Origin: UBA11524 sp045132495
GTDB lineage: Bacteria; Bacillota; Clostridia; Christensenellales; Aristaeellaceae
DNA length: 64,000 nt
Direction: 5' to 3'
Assembly (NCBI GenBank): GCA_045132495.1
Contig: JBGUSK010000093.1
Span: forward strand, 16,533 to 80,532
The first letter of the stretch is position 1, and every line of letters begins with the position of its first letter. The position numbers and the translations under genes are program-made. The notes under the pieces were generated by a model. That model did not search any database, had not been told where the DNA came from, and worked only from the letters and a program-made list of their open reading frames with translations. Shown here piece after piece: positions 1-8,128 of the stretch.

Positions 1-114
1 ACGGGGCTGCCCCAATTGATCCAGCACAGCTTTATTGAGCAGGATGCTTTCTTCCTTCAGGCAGAGGGTCATCACCAAGGCACCACTGTTTCTTGCAGCC
101 ATCAGCTCATTCAT
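1..114 (-). CDS. Hypothetical mobile-element protein, N-terminal part only
   Basis: The reading frame starts at an ATG that overlaps the stop of the upstream gene (ATGA, 111-114) and runs off the window edge after 38 codons. The visible peptide has an 'ILLNKAV..QLGQP' stretch. This resembles the region of the accessory domain in the two upstream genes, which reads 'ITFNNACISKM' in the 290-aa protein and 'ISFNATCISKL' in the recombinase. It may therefore be a third member of that family, but the C-terminal part needed to decide lies outside the window. The 4-bp overlap implies translational coupling in the recombinase operon. Function unknown. Confidence 0.5.
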   Translation of the reverse strand, partial: MNELMAARNSGALVMTLCLKEESILLNKAVLDQLGQPR

Positions 115-983
115 ACCTTCGTCACCTCACCGGTATCTTGATCGATCATCTCCATGGGCACCTGCTCTACGGTTTCTTCCTGCGTAACATCCAGCGTGTT
201 GAAGCCTTCATCCAGGTTGATCTGCGTGGACTGAACATGATCCTTCACCGGTAGGCCAAAGGAATCGCGCCAGTCGGACAGGAACCGCACGGTAGATTTC
301 TTCTTAGGCTTGGCATCGGGATCGTTGCTTTCCTGTGTCGAGGGGATGTATACCTCTGTACTGGTCAGGTCGAAAACGTAGAGGCTCTCCCCCTGATAGG
401 AAATGCGGGTTCCTTGCATCTTGTAGCGGTACAGGGTCTCCCAGCCCATCAGATCATAGAGCTTGGCGGTGAACATGCTGCAGGAGATTTGACGGCTCTT
501 GCGCTTGTCATCCCGGGCAATGCACCATCGAATGGCATCACGGTCTCCCTCGTCGCAGGGACGTACCACCAGCTTGCCGGTATCAGGATTGATGAGTACC
601 TGCACGTACACGACCTCTTCCATCTTGGAAATGCAGGCGTTGTTGAAGGTGATACCATTGCTGCGGATGGTCAGCGAGGGGTCAAACTTGTGGGAAAAGA
701 ACTCGCGGCGCACCACCTGGTAGCCCTCAAAGCTAAAACCTACCTCTGCAGCCACACGGGCTGCCTCATCGCGTTCTTCCTTGCTGAGTGGTTTGAAGCC
801 TTCGCCGGTCAGGATTTGCGTTCCATCAAGGTAGGTAGCCGGAGCCGGGATGGGCTGCTGCACAGGCAAGGGCTGCGGGGGCTGGTAGGCGGGGCGCTGC
901 CCATAGGTTTGCGGATACCCGCCGGGAATGTGCGGCGGATACGGATGCCCGGTGTAAGGGTAGCCGTAGTTGTGATCATCCAT
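111..983 (-). CDS. Hypothetical protein with the accessory domain also fused to the neighbouring recombinase
   Basis: A protein of 290 aa. Residues 1-50 are rich in Pro, Tyr and Gly (low complexity, probably disordered). Residues 88-212 form a globular domain clearly homologous to residues 491-623 of the serine recombinase encoded two genes upstream. Shared motifs are 'F.VV...F....F.P', 'I.FN..CISK', 'V.LL.NP....L.VRPC' and 'AIRW'. The C-terminal 50 residues are acidic. The start has an AAAGGAGA ribosome binding site 7 bases upstream. It sits in a tightly spaced minus-strand operon (recombinase, 245-aa protein, this gene, partial gene). No known function is recognised. The fusion suggests that it works with the recombinase, perhaps as an accessory or directionality factor, which is inference. 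Confidence 0.75.
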   Translation of the reverse strand: MDDHNYGYPYTGHPYPPHIPGGYPQTYGQRPAYQPPQPLPVQQPIPAPATYLDGTQILTGEGFKPLSKEERDEAARVAAEVGFSFEGYQVVRREFFSHKFDPSLTIRSNGITFNNACISKMEEVVYVQVLINPDTGKLVVRPCDEGDRDAIRWCIARDDKRKSRQISCSMFTAKLYDLMGWETLYRYKMQGTRISYQGESLYVFDLTSTEVYIPSTQESNDPDAKPKKKSTVRFLSDWRDSFGLPVKDHVQSTQINLDEGFNTLDVTQEETVEQVPMEMIDQDTGEVTKV

Positions 984-999
984 GGAATGTTCTCCTTTC

Positions 1000-1737
1000 T
1001 TATTTCCATAGCTTGCCGATCAGCAGGCTGTCCAGCCGTTTGCAGATTTCCTCTGCGCACTCGACCAGTACCACGTCTGCTCCGGCGTCTCCGGTAAACA
1101 TCTGCTCGTAGGTTTCGCGCATGAAAGCTTCGCTGAAGGCTCCGTAAACCATGCGACTGGATTCATCATGCATCAGACATTCATAGCGGTAGATGTACCC
1201 CAGCCAGTAGGCGTACTCATACTCATCCGCCAAAGTATCGATGTCTGTGGGCAGGTCACCCGAACCGACCTCCACCTCAATGGTCACAGGCGGAGCCTCT
1301 GCCTTTTCTTTGATACAGGCTTCCACAACGGCCTGATTGGCGGACTTGCCTTTTTCCAGCTGGCTGACGATGTTGTTCAGCCAAAGCACCACATCCACGA
1401 TCATGTCCGGGGACTTGAGCAGCATGGGCACCTGCAGCAGGTTTGACAGGTCGTCATCCTCCATGCCACCGGCCACCGAGAAGCTATGGTCCATGACGCC
1501 TGCCAGCTGGCTGGTCATGTACAGCGGCGCGAAGATATCCATACCGACGCCCCGGTCAACGGCGGCCATGAAGATGTTGCCCTGCATATCGCAGTAGGCC
1601 AGGTCGCGCTCGGTGAAGTGGCGGTGGATTTTCTGCACCGCTGCATTTTCCGGGGACTCCCGAGCCATGGTCATCAGGCGACGTACATTTGCTGAAAGCG
1701 GACGTGCCTTGGCGGGATTCTTGATCGTAATCTTCAT
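1000..1737 (-). CDS. Hypothetical mobile-element protein (245 aa)
   Basis: The ATG overlaps the recombinase stop codon by 4 bases (ATGA, 1734-1737), and a GAGGAAGA sequence just upstream acts as ribosome binding site. The N-terminus is basic (Lys/Arg-rich over the first 40 residues), the middle is mixed helical, and the C-terminal third is acidic and aromatic. There are no transmembrane segments, signal peptide or recognisable catalytic motifs. Its place between the recombinase and the gene carrying the recombinase's accessory domain suggests a role in integration or excision, or in element maintenance. I do not recognise the family. Confidence 0.65.
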   Translation of the reverse strand: MKITIKNPAKARPLSANVRRLMTMARESPENAAVQKIHRHFTERDLAYCDMQGNIFMAAVDRGVGMDIFAPLYMTSQLAGVMDHSFSVAGGMEDDDLSNLLQVPMLLKSPDMIVDVVLWLNNIVSQLEKGKSANQAVVEACIKEKAEAPPVTIEVEVGSGDLPTDIDTLADEYEYAYWLGYIYRYECLMHDESSRMVYGAFSEAFMRETYEQMFTGDAGADVVLVECAEEICKRLDSLLIGKLWK

Positions 1738-3998
1738 TCTTCCTCACCATCCTCATCCGGATCTTCGGCAGGGGCGTACAGTGCCTCCAGCATGGTGTCC
1801 TGCAGCAGTTCGATTTCCTCGGGGGATACTGTGTGGTCGATGTCCAGCATAACCGCCTCGGCCATAACGTCCCACTCGTCATCATCGTCAATCATGGGGA
1901 TGCGGGAACTGCTGCTGTGTTCGAAGGCAGGTGTACCGTAGCTGCGTTTTTCCTGCTCAATGCGCTCTTGCACCCGACGTTCCAAGTCCTCCTGATCTTC
2001 GATGATCTCGGCAGCTTCATCCTCGTCTGCAGCGTAGAAGAAGCCCTGCAGGTTCTCTTCCTCGTGCTCGGGTTCAATGATCTCAGGCGGGGCTTCGGCA
2101 GGTGCATCGGGTGCTGCTGCAGTCGCATGGCCGATGTAATTATCCAGGTCAAAGAACAGGATTTTATCATTCCCACGGGTGCGCAGCATGGCGGGGACGC
2201 GGAAGGCATAGCTTTCATCCCAGTTCAGCATGTCAAAGAGGATGCTGCAGAATGCCTTTGCTCCCAGCGGGTTGGAGGTGCCGTTATCCTTGGCCCAGCG
2301 GATGGCGTTGGGGTGATCCTTGCTGCAGGGCCGTACGGCCAGCATGCGTTCTACTGGGTTGAACAGCAGCTCGACATACTGGCAGCGCTGCAGGATGGGA
2401 CCATTCTCATCTGCTGTCATGGTATTGAGCTTGCTGATGCAGGTAGCGTTGAAGGAAATGCTGCTCTGCTTCAGGCGGACAACTGGCTCAAAGGCCTGGC
2501 TGAACATACTGGCTCCAACAACCTGGAAACCCTTCTTGACCGGCGGCGCATTCTCTTGCTCGTACTCCTCCGGCGTCTTGCCCTCCAGCTGCGCCTTCAT
2601 GCGTTTTTCCATATCGCTGAGCTCGCGGGAGATGCGGAGGATGCCGTTGTCATCGGTCATACCGGCGATGCGGCGTCCGGCATCAGGCAGATGTTCGTTC
2701 TCCAGGTCAGCCCGGAGCTCACCCTCGTCAAGGCCCATGGCAATGCGGCTGACGCGGTAGTATTCATCGGCCTCGTAACCGGCCCATGCACGATTGACGG
2801 ATATGTAGCCTCGCAGGGCACCATGGTCTATGACACGCATGGGGACGTAGGTGCCTGTATGCCGGTATCGGTGGCTGTTGAGGATGCGTTGAGCGGCATT
2901 CCACTGGGCGCGGGTGATGATGGCTTCGTGGTGCGCAGGCTGGTAGTACTTGTTCTTCTTGTTGCGGTTTTTCACGGATTTGTGGTCGTGGAAATCGGGC
3001 GTCCAGGTTTTGCGGGCCAGGACATCGCCGCAGTACCGTTCATTCCGCATGAAGGTTGTAACGCTATTTGCTGTCCACCGATTGTTGGGCCTGCCGTCGC
3101 TTCGCCTGCGGCCACCGGTTTCCCGCTCGAGGTCGGTCAGCGTTTCAGCGATCTCCTCGGTGGTGCTGCCATTGAGCAGCATGTAGTACATGAGCCTGAC
3201 CGTCTGCGCTTGGTCTTCATTGATGACCAGCTTCTTTTTGTGTACGCCGTTTTCGATTACGTCCACCTTGTCGTACCCCAGCAGCTTGGGTGTCATGAAG
3301 CGGCCCCGGCTAAATCGCCACTCCAACGACAGCAGCATGGCCTCACTTTTCATGTGGGACTCTTCCTCGGCAACCATGGCCAGCACAAACAGGATGATGT
3401 TGCTGGTGGAATCCAGCGTGTTCAGGTTTTCCTGCTCGAACAACACCGGGATGGGTGGGTCATGCTCCTTCAGCTTACGCACCCAGCTTATGCAGTCCAC
3501 AAGGTTTCGGGCAAAACGGCTGACCGATTTGGTGATGATCATGTCGATTTTGCCTGCTAGCGCGTCCTTCATCATGCGCTGAAAGCCCGGGCGGTTGAAG
3601 GTGTTTGTGCCGCTGAAGCCGTCATCTACGTACAGGCCGCAGTAGCGCCACTTGGGGTTGGCACGTATCTTCTCGCGGTAGTTCTTCTTCTGCATCTCGA
3701 TGGAGATCGTCTGCTCGATGTCATCTGTGGAGACGCGGCAGTATGCGGCAACGTTGAGGATGCGTTCCTCTTGTTGCTTATCTGCATCCGCAGAAATTTT
3801 GTGAACGCCGGTACCGTCATAGGCATCAATCTCGCTGCGCAGGGCTGATTTGGCCTTTTGACGCTCGGATTCGAAGCCGCCACCCGGTGGCCGATCTGCC
3901 TGTACAGGGGTACTCTCCTGAAGGGCATCCCGCTGCGCTTTCAGCTCTGCAGCACGTTTTCGGGCCTTTTCGAGGGCCTTGGGGCGGGTGTCAACCAT
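1734..3998 (-). CDS. Large serine recombinase with N-terminal extension and C-terminal accessory domain
   Basis: A site-specific recombinase of 754 aa, expected to integrate and excise the element. The catalytic resolvase domain spans about 82-235: nucleophile Ser90 in 'YCRVST', 'DGFSGTN', and the 'SVSRFARN' motif carrying the active-site arginines. The recombinase/zinc-ribbon region follows at about 260-420, then a charged coiled-coil-like stretch. Two features are unusual. First, about 80 residues, Lys/Arg/Gln-rich, precede the catalytic domain, whereas the nucleophile is normally near residue 10-20. Second, an extra domain (491-623) matching the neighbouring 290-aa protein is followed by a 130-residue acidic tail. 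The active site looks intact. A 16-aa open frame overlaps the start codon and probably couples translation. GGAGGT lies 11 bases upstream of the ATG. Confidence 0.92.
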   Translation of the reverse strand: MVDTRPKALEKARKRAAELKAQRDALQESTPVQADRPPGGGFESERQKAKSALRSEIDAYDGTGVHKISADADKQQEERILNVAAYCRVSTDDIEQTISIEMQKKNYREKIRANPKWRYCGLYVDDGFSGTNTFNRPGFQRMMKDALAGKIDMIITKSVSRFARNLVDCISWVRKLKEHDPPIPVLFEQENLNTLDSTSNIILFVLAMVAEEESHMKSEAMLLSLEWRFSRGRFMTPKLLGYDKVDVIENGVHKKKLVINEDQAQTVRLMYYMLLNGSTTEEIAETLTDLERETGGRRRSDGRPNNRWTANSVTTFMRNERYCGDVLARKTWTPDFHDHKSVKNRNKKNKYYQPAHHEAIITRAQWNAAQRILNSHRYRHTGTYVPMRVIDHGALRGYISVNRAWAGYEADEYYRVSRIAMGLDEGELRADLENEHLPDAGRRIAGMTDDNGILRISRELSDMEKRMKAQLEGKTPEEYEQENAPPVKKGFQVVGASMFSQAFEPVVRLKQSSISFNATCISKLNTMTADENGPILQRCQYVELLFNPVERMLAVRPCSKDHPNAIRWAKDNGTSNPLGAKAFCSILFDMLNWDESYAFRVPAMLRTRGNDKILFFDLDNYIGHATAAAPDAPAEAPPEIIEPEHEEENLQGFFYAADEDEAAEIIEDQEDLERRVQERIEQEKRSYGTPAFEHSSSSRIPMIDDDDEWDVMAEAVMLDIDHTVSPEEIELLQDTMLEALYAPAEDPDEDGEEE

Positions 3999-4041
3999 GG
4001 GGTAAACCCACCTCCTGCCAGGGGAAATCTGCGTTTTTCAT
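3991..4041 (-). CDS. 16-codon leader ORF overlapping the recombinase start
   Basis: AAAGGAGG stands 8 bases before an ATG that opens a 16-aa frame (begins MKNADFPWQ). Its TGA lies inside codons 2-3 of the recombinase gene. The recombinase's own GGAGGT is inside this small frame. This arrangement is typical of translational coupling. The peptide has no recognisable function. Confidence 0.4.
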   Translation of the reverse strand: MKNADFPWQEVGLPHG

Positions 4042-4181
4042 ATGGACTGCCTCCTTTCATATTTTGCTGGCACAGTGCCAGTCCTGGGTATCTGATATTA
4101 AGCCATAGGCCTCCAATGATAGCAACCTCCGTGCGGACGTAATGGCAAAATAAATATGCGACAGCCGATATTGCTGCCGCA

Positions 4182-4406
4182 TTACCATTGAGTTCTCTGC
4201 AAGACGAGGAGGAATGGGTCGAGCCCCAGTACGTAACAAATGGAGAGGCCGACCTTCATGCTGCATGCCCGGAAGTCCCGGGTGCCATACTCCAGCCGCT
4301 GGTATTGAGCCAGATTCAGACCGGCCTGATTGGCAACCTCCATCTGCGACAGCCCTTTGATAATTCGTGCTTGACGCAGAATTGCGCCGATCTGATTCTC
4401 TCTCAT
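4182..4406 (-). CDS. Small XRE-family helix-turn-helix protein
   Basis: A protein of 74 aa starting at MRENQIG. This start is preferred over longer upstream frames because GGAGGT lies 7 bases before the ATG. Residues 5-60 form a lambda-repressor-like HTH ('LRQARIIKGLSQMEVANQAGL...YQRLEYG'), followed by a short hydrophobic C-terminus. It is probably a DNA-binding regulator of the element. It lies 41 bp downstream of a resolvase-like regulator and upstream of the recombinase, so it may control recombinase expression (inference from position). Confidence 0.75.
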   Translation of the reverse strand: MRENQIGAILRQARIIKGLSQMEVANQAGLNLAQYQRLEYGTRDFRACSMKVGLSICYVLGLDPFLLVLQRTQW

Positions 4407-4447
4407 ACCATTCACCTCCATTCTGATAGCGCTTCCTTCAGGATAGC

Positions 4448-5047
4448 TTAAATGTTCCGCTTGAGCATTCGCAGGTACTTGTACACTGTAGGCCTGCTCA
4501 GCCCGCATGCTTTGGCCAATGTGCTGACGTTGAGTCTGCCTGCATCATAGTCCGTGAGGCGGTCAATGAACCTTTCCGGGATGTCCTCCACCTGCTTTCG
4601 CGGACGACCGATTGTGCGGCCCTCCTGTCGTGCCTTGGTCAGCCCGGTGCGAATCTGCTCGCTGCTGATGGTATGCTCCAGTTCAGCGGTCAGGTTGAAG
4701 GCATGCAGGAGCGCTTGGCTCATGGCATCGCCCTCGCCAGTGCGAAAATCGATGAGGAGCTTATCCGGGATGAACAGGCATAATTGCCGCGCCTGCACAA
4801 TGGTCGTAATGTCGCGAAGCTTCTGTGCGGAGGTGCACAGGTGGTGGATGGCGGGGCTGATGATTGCTGAACTGGGTGCAATGCTGGCAAGGAGCTGATC
4901 CAGGTTAGGCGTATCAGCCGAGACGTAATCCATGGGGTCCATGACAATTTCCTCTGCGCCCTCATCATACAGTTGCTGGGTCAATGCCGCTACCTGGACT
5001 GCACTGAGGACTGTGCAGTACCGGGCGTAGCCGTAGATTTTCCTCAT
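4448..5047 (-). CDS. Resolvase-fold protein with a lost active site; probable DNA-binding regulator
   Basis: A protein of 199 aa with the architecture of small serine recombinases: N-terminal resolvase fold (1-140), an 'IGRPRK' linker and a C-terminal Hin-type HTH ('NVSTLAKACGLSRPTVYKYLR'). The catalytic residues are gone. The signature YARVST reads YARYCT, so Ser is replaced by Cys11. The segment equivalent to 'KLDRLGRD' reads 'AIHHLCTS', which removes the active-site arginines. DNA recognition is therefore likely kept while cleavage is not. It is preceded by AAGGAGG, 4 bases from the ATG. It belongs to the operon leading to the large recombinase and may be a transcription factor or an architectural accessory protein. 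Confidence 0.8.
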   Translation of the reverse strand: MRKIYGYARYCTVLSAVQVAALTQQLYDEGAEEIVMDPMDYVSADTPNLDQLLASIAPSSAIISPAIHHLCTSAQKLRDITTIVQARQLCLFIPDKLLIDFRTGEGDAMSQALLHAFNLTAELEHTISSEQIRTGLTKARQEGRTIGRPRKQVEDIPERFIDRLTDYDAGRLNVSTLAKACGLSRPTVYKYLRMLKRNI

Positions 5048-5065
5048 GCAGCCTCCTTGTGTACG

Positions 5066-5323
5066 TTAACGCAGGTAGGTGGTTTCGAGTGAACCATCCT
5101 CGTAAATGTAGTTGATACGGCACCAGCCATTGCGCTGGGCGGTGGTCAGCTTGAAATGCTTCTGTTCACGGTAATCGCGGTGCTCAATCACAACGTTCTC
5201 ACCGTGCTCGTTGATGGCGGAGAGGGGCAACTGCTGGTTCTCGGTAGCCTTGGCCAGTTCCTGATAGGTCATGGGATCCATCTTTTCGTAGCGCATTATG
5301 CTGCGGTTATGCCGCGACACCAT
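5066..5323 (-). CDS. Hypothetical small element protein (85 aa)
   Basis: A soluble, charged protein with no signal peptide, membrane segment or recognised motif. The C-terminal half ('RNGWCRINYIYEDGSLETTYLR') looks like a small beta-sheet domain. The ribosome binding site is weak, and internal ATG codons (for example at MRYEKMDPM) could be the true start. It is the first gene of the minus-strand group running to the recombinase, 18 bp upstream of the resolvase-like gene. Confidence 0.5.
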   Translation of the reverse strand: MVSRHNRSIMRYEKMDPMTYQELAKATENQQLPLSAINEHGENVVIEHRDYREQKHFKLTTAQRNGWCRINYIYEDGSLETTYLR

Positions 5324-5520
5324 ATACGCTCTGAATCAAGGATAAGTCAAGTTATATTTGTCGGAATGTGTGCTTCATCGCAATTAGGCGGCAAATGCCT
5401 GCCGGAAAATTTGCATGATACATCCAGACGGAGGTTGCGCGGCTTCGGATAAATATGAAACAATAAAGCTGTTATCAGAGTGGGCTTATCTGTCCTTATA
5501 TGAGTGAAGGAGGTGTATCA

Positions 5521-6222
5521 ATGATTTACATCACAGGCGATACCCACGGTGACTTTGACCGCATCATTCGCTTCTGCGAGAAGATGCAGACCAACCGGGA
5601 TAACGTCATGATCATCCTTGGCGATGCGGGCTTCAACTACTATGGTGGCTGGCGGGACGAGCACCAAAAGAAACGTATGGCGAAGCTGCCCATCACGGTT
5701 TTCTCGATCCATGGCAACCACGAGATGCGCCCGGAGACACTGCCTGGCTACAAGGAACAGCCATGGCGGAGCGGTACCGTCTATATGGAGGATGCCTACC
5801 CGAATCTGCTGTTTGCCAAGGATGGTGAGGTCTATGATCTTGACGGCAGGAAGACGCTGGTTATCGGCGGTGCATACAGTGTGGATAAGCATTACCGCCT
5901 GAGCCGTGGCTGGGGCTGGTGGCCGGATGAGCAGCCGTCACAGGGAATCAAAGATCGTGTTGAGCAGAAACTGCAGCAGATTGGCTGGCAGGTTGATGTG
6001 GTGTTAACCCATACCACACCGCTGCGCTATGAGCCGCGAGAGGTGTTCCTGCCGTTCATTGATCAAAGCGAGGTGGATAAGTCCACGGAAGCATGGCTGG
6101 GTGGTATCGAAGTGCGGCTTTTCTACGACCGCTGGTATTGCGGACATTACCATGTATCCAAGGTGATTGACAAAATGATGTTCATGTTTGAGGACATCCG
6201 TGAATTGGAGGGTGAGATGTAA
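5521..6222 (+). CDS. Calcineurin-like metallophosphoesterase
   Basis: A protein of 233 aa. AAGGAGGT precedes the ATG at 5521; an in-frame ATG at 5500 lacks such a site. Metal-binding motifs are in order: 'GDTHGD' (5-10), 'GDAGFNY', 'GNHE', 'THTTP' and 'CGHYH' near the C-terminus. The second motif departs from the usual GDxxDRG. The fold hydrolyses phosphomono- or diesters using a two-metal centre. It overlaps by one base (TAATG) the start of an RNA ligase-like gene. Bacterial Pnkp RNA-repair enzymes join a phosphatase of this fold to a ligase domain, so a role in nucleic-acid end healing is plausible. The substrate is not known. Confidence 0.88.
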   Translation: MIYITGDTHGDFDRIIRFCEKMQTNRDNVMIILGDAGFNYYGGWRDEHQKKRMAKLPITVFSIHGNHEMRPETLPGYKEQPWRSGTVYMEDAYPNLLFAKDGEVYDLDGRKTLVIGGAYSVDKHYRLSRGWGWWPDEQPSQGIKDRVEQKLQQIGWQVDVVLTHTTPLRYEPREVFLPFIDQSEVDKSTEAWLGGIEVRLFYDRWYCGHYHVSKVIDKMMFMFEDIRELEGEM

Positions 6223-6810
6223 TGAAGAAAATGCCTACGCTCTTTCAGCGTGAGTTTGATAACCATCGGGTGGTAGCAATCCGGCCTGAACTGACTTCGC
6301 CCGACTTGGCCTGGGTGCTTGCTGGTGAGGGCCTTGCCACAGAGAAAATCGATGGTGCTTGCTGCGCGATCATCGGCGGAAAGTTCTACAAGCGCTACGA
6401 TGCCAAAAAGAAATAAGCAGGGCATTATGAAGACCCCGCCAGCTGATGCGATTCCTTGTGATGAACCGGATCCCGTAACGGGGCACTGGCCTCACTGGGT
6501 GCTGGTGAATGCCGCAGAACCTATGGATCACTGGTTCATTGCTGCCAAGGCAAATACACCCGGTGAATTAATCGATGGTACCTATGAGGCAGTGGGGCCT
6601 CACTTTAACGGCAATCCCCACAAGTTGCCGCAGGATGTGCTGATTCGCCATGGGCAGAAGATCATCAATCTGCCGGATCGCACCCTCGAAGGAATTCGCA
6701 GCTATTTGGAGGAGCATTGCATCGAAGGTGTCGTGTTCTGGAAGGATGGTGTGCCTTGCTGCAAAATCAAACGTAAGGATTACGGCCTGAAGTGGCCAGA
6801 TGAGGTGTGA
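6222..6810 (+). pseudogene. RNA ligase-family (nucleotidyltransferase) gene split by a frameshift
   Basis: Two frames together make one ligase-like protein of about 195 aa. The first frame (6222-6416, 64 aa) holds nucleotidyltransferase motif I, 'EKIDGACC', with the AMP-accepting Lys. It stops at TAA 6414-6416. The second frame (+1 relative, to 6810) holds 'DGTYEAVGPHFNGNPH', motif IV 'EGVVF' and motif V 'CKIKRKD'. Removing one A from the run of five at 6405-6409 restores a single frame. The shift needed is +1, not the common -1 slippage. A restart at ATG 6427 is possible but has no clear ribosome binding site. It is either inactivated, a sequence error, or expressed as two chains. Neighbours on both sides are phosphoesterases. 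Confidence 0.8.
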
Positions 6811-6812
6811 TC

Positions 6813-7373
6813 ATGGGTAGGGACATTCACGTGGTGCTTGAACGAAAAACGGGAAACGGCTGGGAATATCTCGATACGGAGTTTACTTCCTTTGACTACA
6901 GGAATTACCCTTTTTTCGATTTCCTCAATAAAGCTTGTGAGCGCGGTTGCCCTCCGGAATTGAAAAATAAGAAGCTGCGTCCCTACACTAATCGCTGGGA
7001 AGGCAGAGTTGCGGGGCCAGAGGTGATCATCACTTATGATTGGGATACAACGGAGAGAAGTGACCTTCATGGATTTGGATACATCACACTTGAGGCGCTG
7101 ATGACAGCTATCAAGAAATACAATGCGCTATGGGTGAGCGCCGACTTCCTGGATGCGTTTCTTCTGATGGGAGGACTCTTGCCAGAAGGAATGAGGGTTG
7201 CTGATGATGCGTTTGATGAAGATAATGAAGGGATTGCTATCCGGGTTGTCGAAGAAGATGATTTGTATTTGCGGGACTATGTGAATACAGGTATCAAGGA
7301 TTTACAACAGATAGCAGCTGCATATGGCTTGAAACCAGATGCGCTGCGTGTCTGTTTTGCCTACGACAGTTGA
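6813..7373 (+). CDS. Phage-type conserved hypothetical protein (MGxDIH family)
   Basis: A protein of 186 aa. The ATG at 6813 is chosen because GAGGTG lies 7 bases upstream (an in-frame GTG at 6807 is too close). The N-terminus 'MGRDIHVVLE' followed by 'W....RNYPFFDFL' matches a pattern I recall from phage and mobile-element hypothetical proteins beginning MGCDIH. The function of that family is unknown. There are no membrane segments, and an acidic stretch lies around 130-150. It lies between the split ligase and a second phosphatase in a same-strand run with very short gaps. Confidence 0.65.
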   Translation: MGRDIHVVLERKTGNGWEYLDTEFTSFDYRNYPFFDFLNKACERGCPPELKNKKLRPYTNRWEGRVAGPEVIITYDWDTTERSDLHGFGYITLEALMTAIKKYNALWVSADFLDAFLLMGGLLPEGMRVADDAFDEDNEGIAIRVVEEDDLYLRDYVNTGIKDLQQIAAAYGLKPDALRVCFAYDS

Positions 7374-7382
7374 GGTGGTCAG

Positions 7383-8117
7383 ATGATCTATGTTATGTCT
7401 GATATCCACGGGAATTACAGTCGATACAAGAGCATCATGCGCCAGATTAAGCTCAAAAAGAAAGACCATCTGTATGTTCTGGGCGACTGCATCGACCGGA
7501 ATCCAGATGGCTTGAAGATTTTGAAAGAGCTATATTACAGGCACAATGCAACGGTCCTGCTGGGGAATCATGAGCTGATGATGCTGGAGGCGTTGACGAA
7601 AACGCATCCCTACAACGAGTATATCCACCGCTGGTACAAGAATGGTGGTGAGATCACGCACAAGCGCTTACGATACTACGACCGGAATGAGATGCTGGAC
7701 ATTATCCGTCAGTTACCGGTGAATGTTGAGATTTCCTGCAACGGCGTGGAGTACCTGCTGGTTCATGGTGGCCCCATTGGTTACAAACAGAAGTACGAAG
7801 ACCCGACATTCGACTCAGTGTGGAAACGGTTGGATCGCTTCGCCCGAATGCCCGAGGGAAAAACCGTCATTTTCGGACACACCCCAACATGCCGGTATCA
7901 AGTGGCGTACCCGATGGAGATATACTACGGCGAAAACCGTATGATTGGGATAGACTGCGGATGTGCCTACTTTGATGGTAGACTGGCTTGTCTGCGCTTG
8001 GATGATATGAAAGAATTCTACTCAGAATCTGATTGGGAGACTGATGATCCTTGGATAAAGGGAGAACTGGTTCAGCGACAGGCGGAACTGTATGAAAAAG
8101 GGGAGGCGAAAAGCTAA
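7383..8117 (+). CDS. Serine/threonine-phosphatase-like metallophosphoesterase (ApaH/PrpA type)
   Basis: A protein of 244 aa. Metal-binding motifs are 'SDIHGN' (6-11), 'GDCIDRN', 'GNHE', 'VHGG' and 'GHTPT'. This is the canonical set of the PPP/diadenosine tetraphosphatase group, more orthodox than the first phosphoesterase at 5521. It would hydrolyse protein phosphates, dinucleoside polyphosphates or nucleic-acid end phosphates; the sequence does not decide which. It ends the plus-strand group 5521-8117 and converges with the next gene after only 11 bp. Confidence 0.88.
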   Translation: MIYVMSDIHGNYSRYKSIMRQIKLKKKDHLYVLGDCIDRNPDGLKILKELYYRHNATVLLGNHELMMLEALTKTHPYNEYIHRWYKNGGEITHKRLRYYDRNEMLDIIRQLPVNVEISCNGVEYLLVHGGPIGYKQKYEDPTFDSVWKRLDRFARMPEGKTVIFGHTPTCRYQVAYPMEIYYGENRMIGIDCGCAYFDGRLACLRLDDMKEFYSESDWETDDPWIKGELVQRQAELYEKGEAKS

Positions 8118-8128
8118 GTAGTCGCTTG

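Noticed and set aside
1833..3560. Long open frame antisense to the serine recombinase
   Set aside because: It has no ribosome binding site and no family motifs; it is a by-product of GC-rich codon use in the recombinase.
6400..6420. Programmed -1 frameshift at AAAAAG in the ligase gene
   Set aside because: The downstream frame is reached by +1, not -1, and no X-XXY-YYZ heptamer in the right frame is present.
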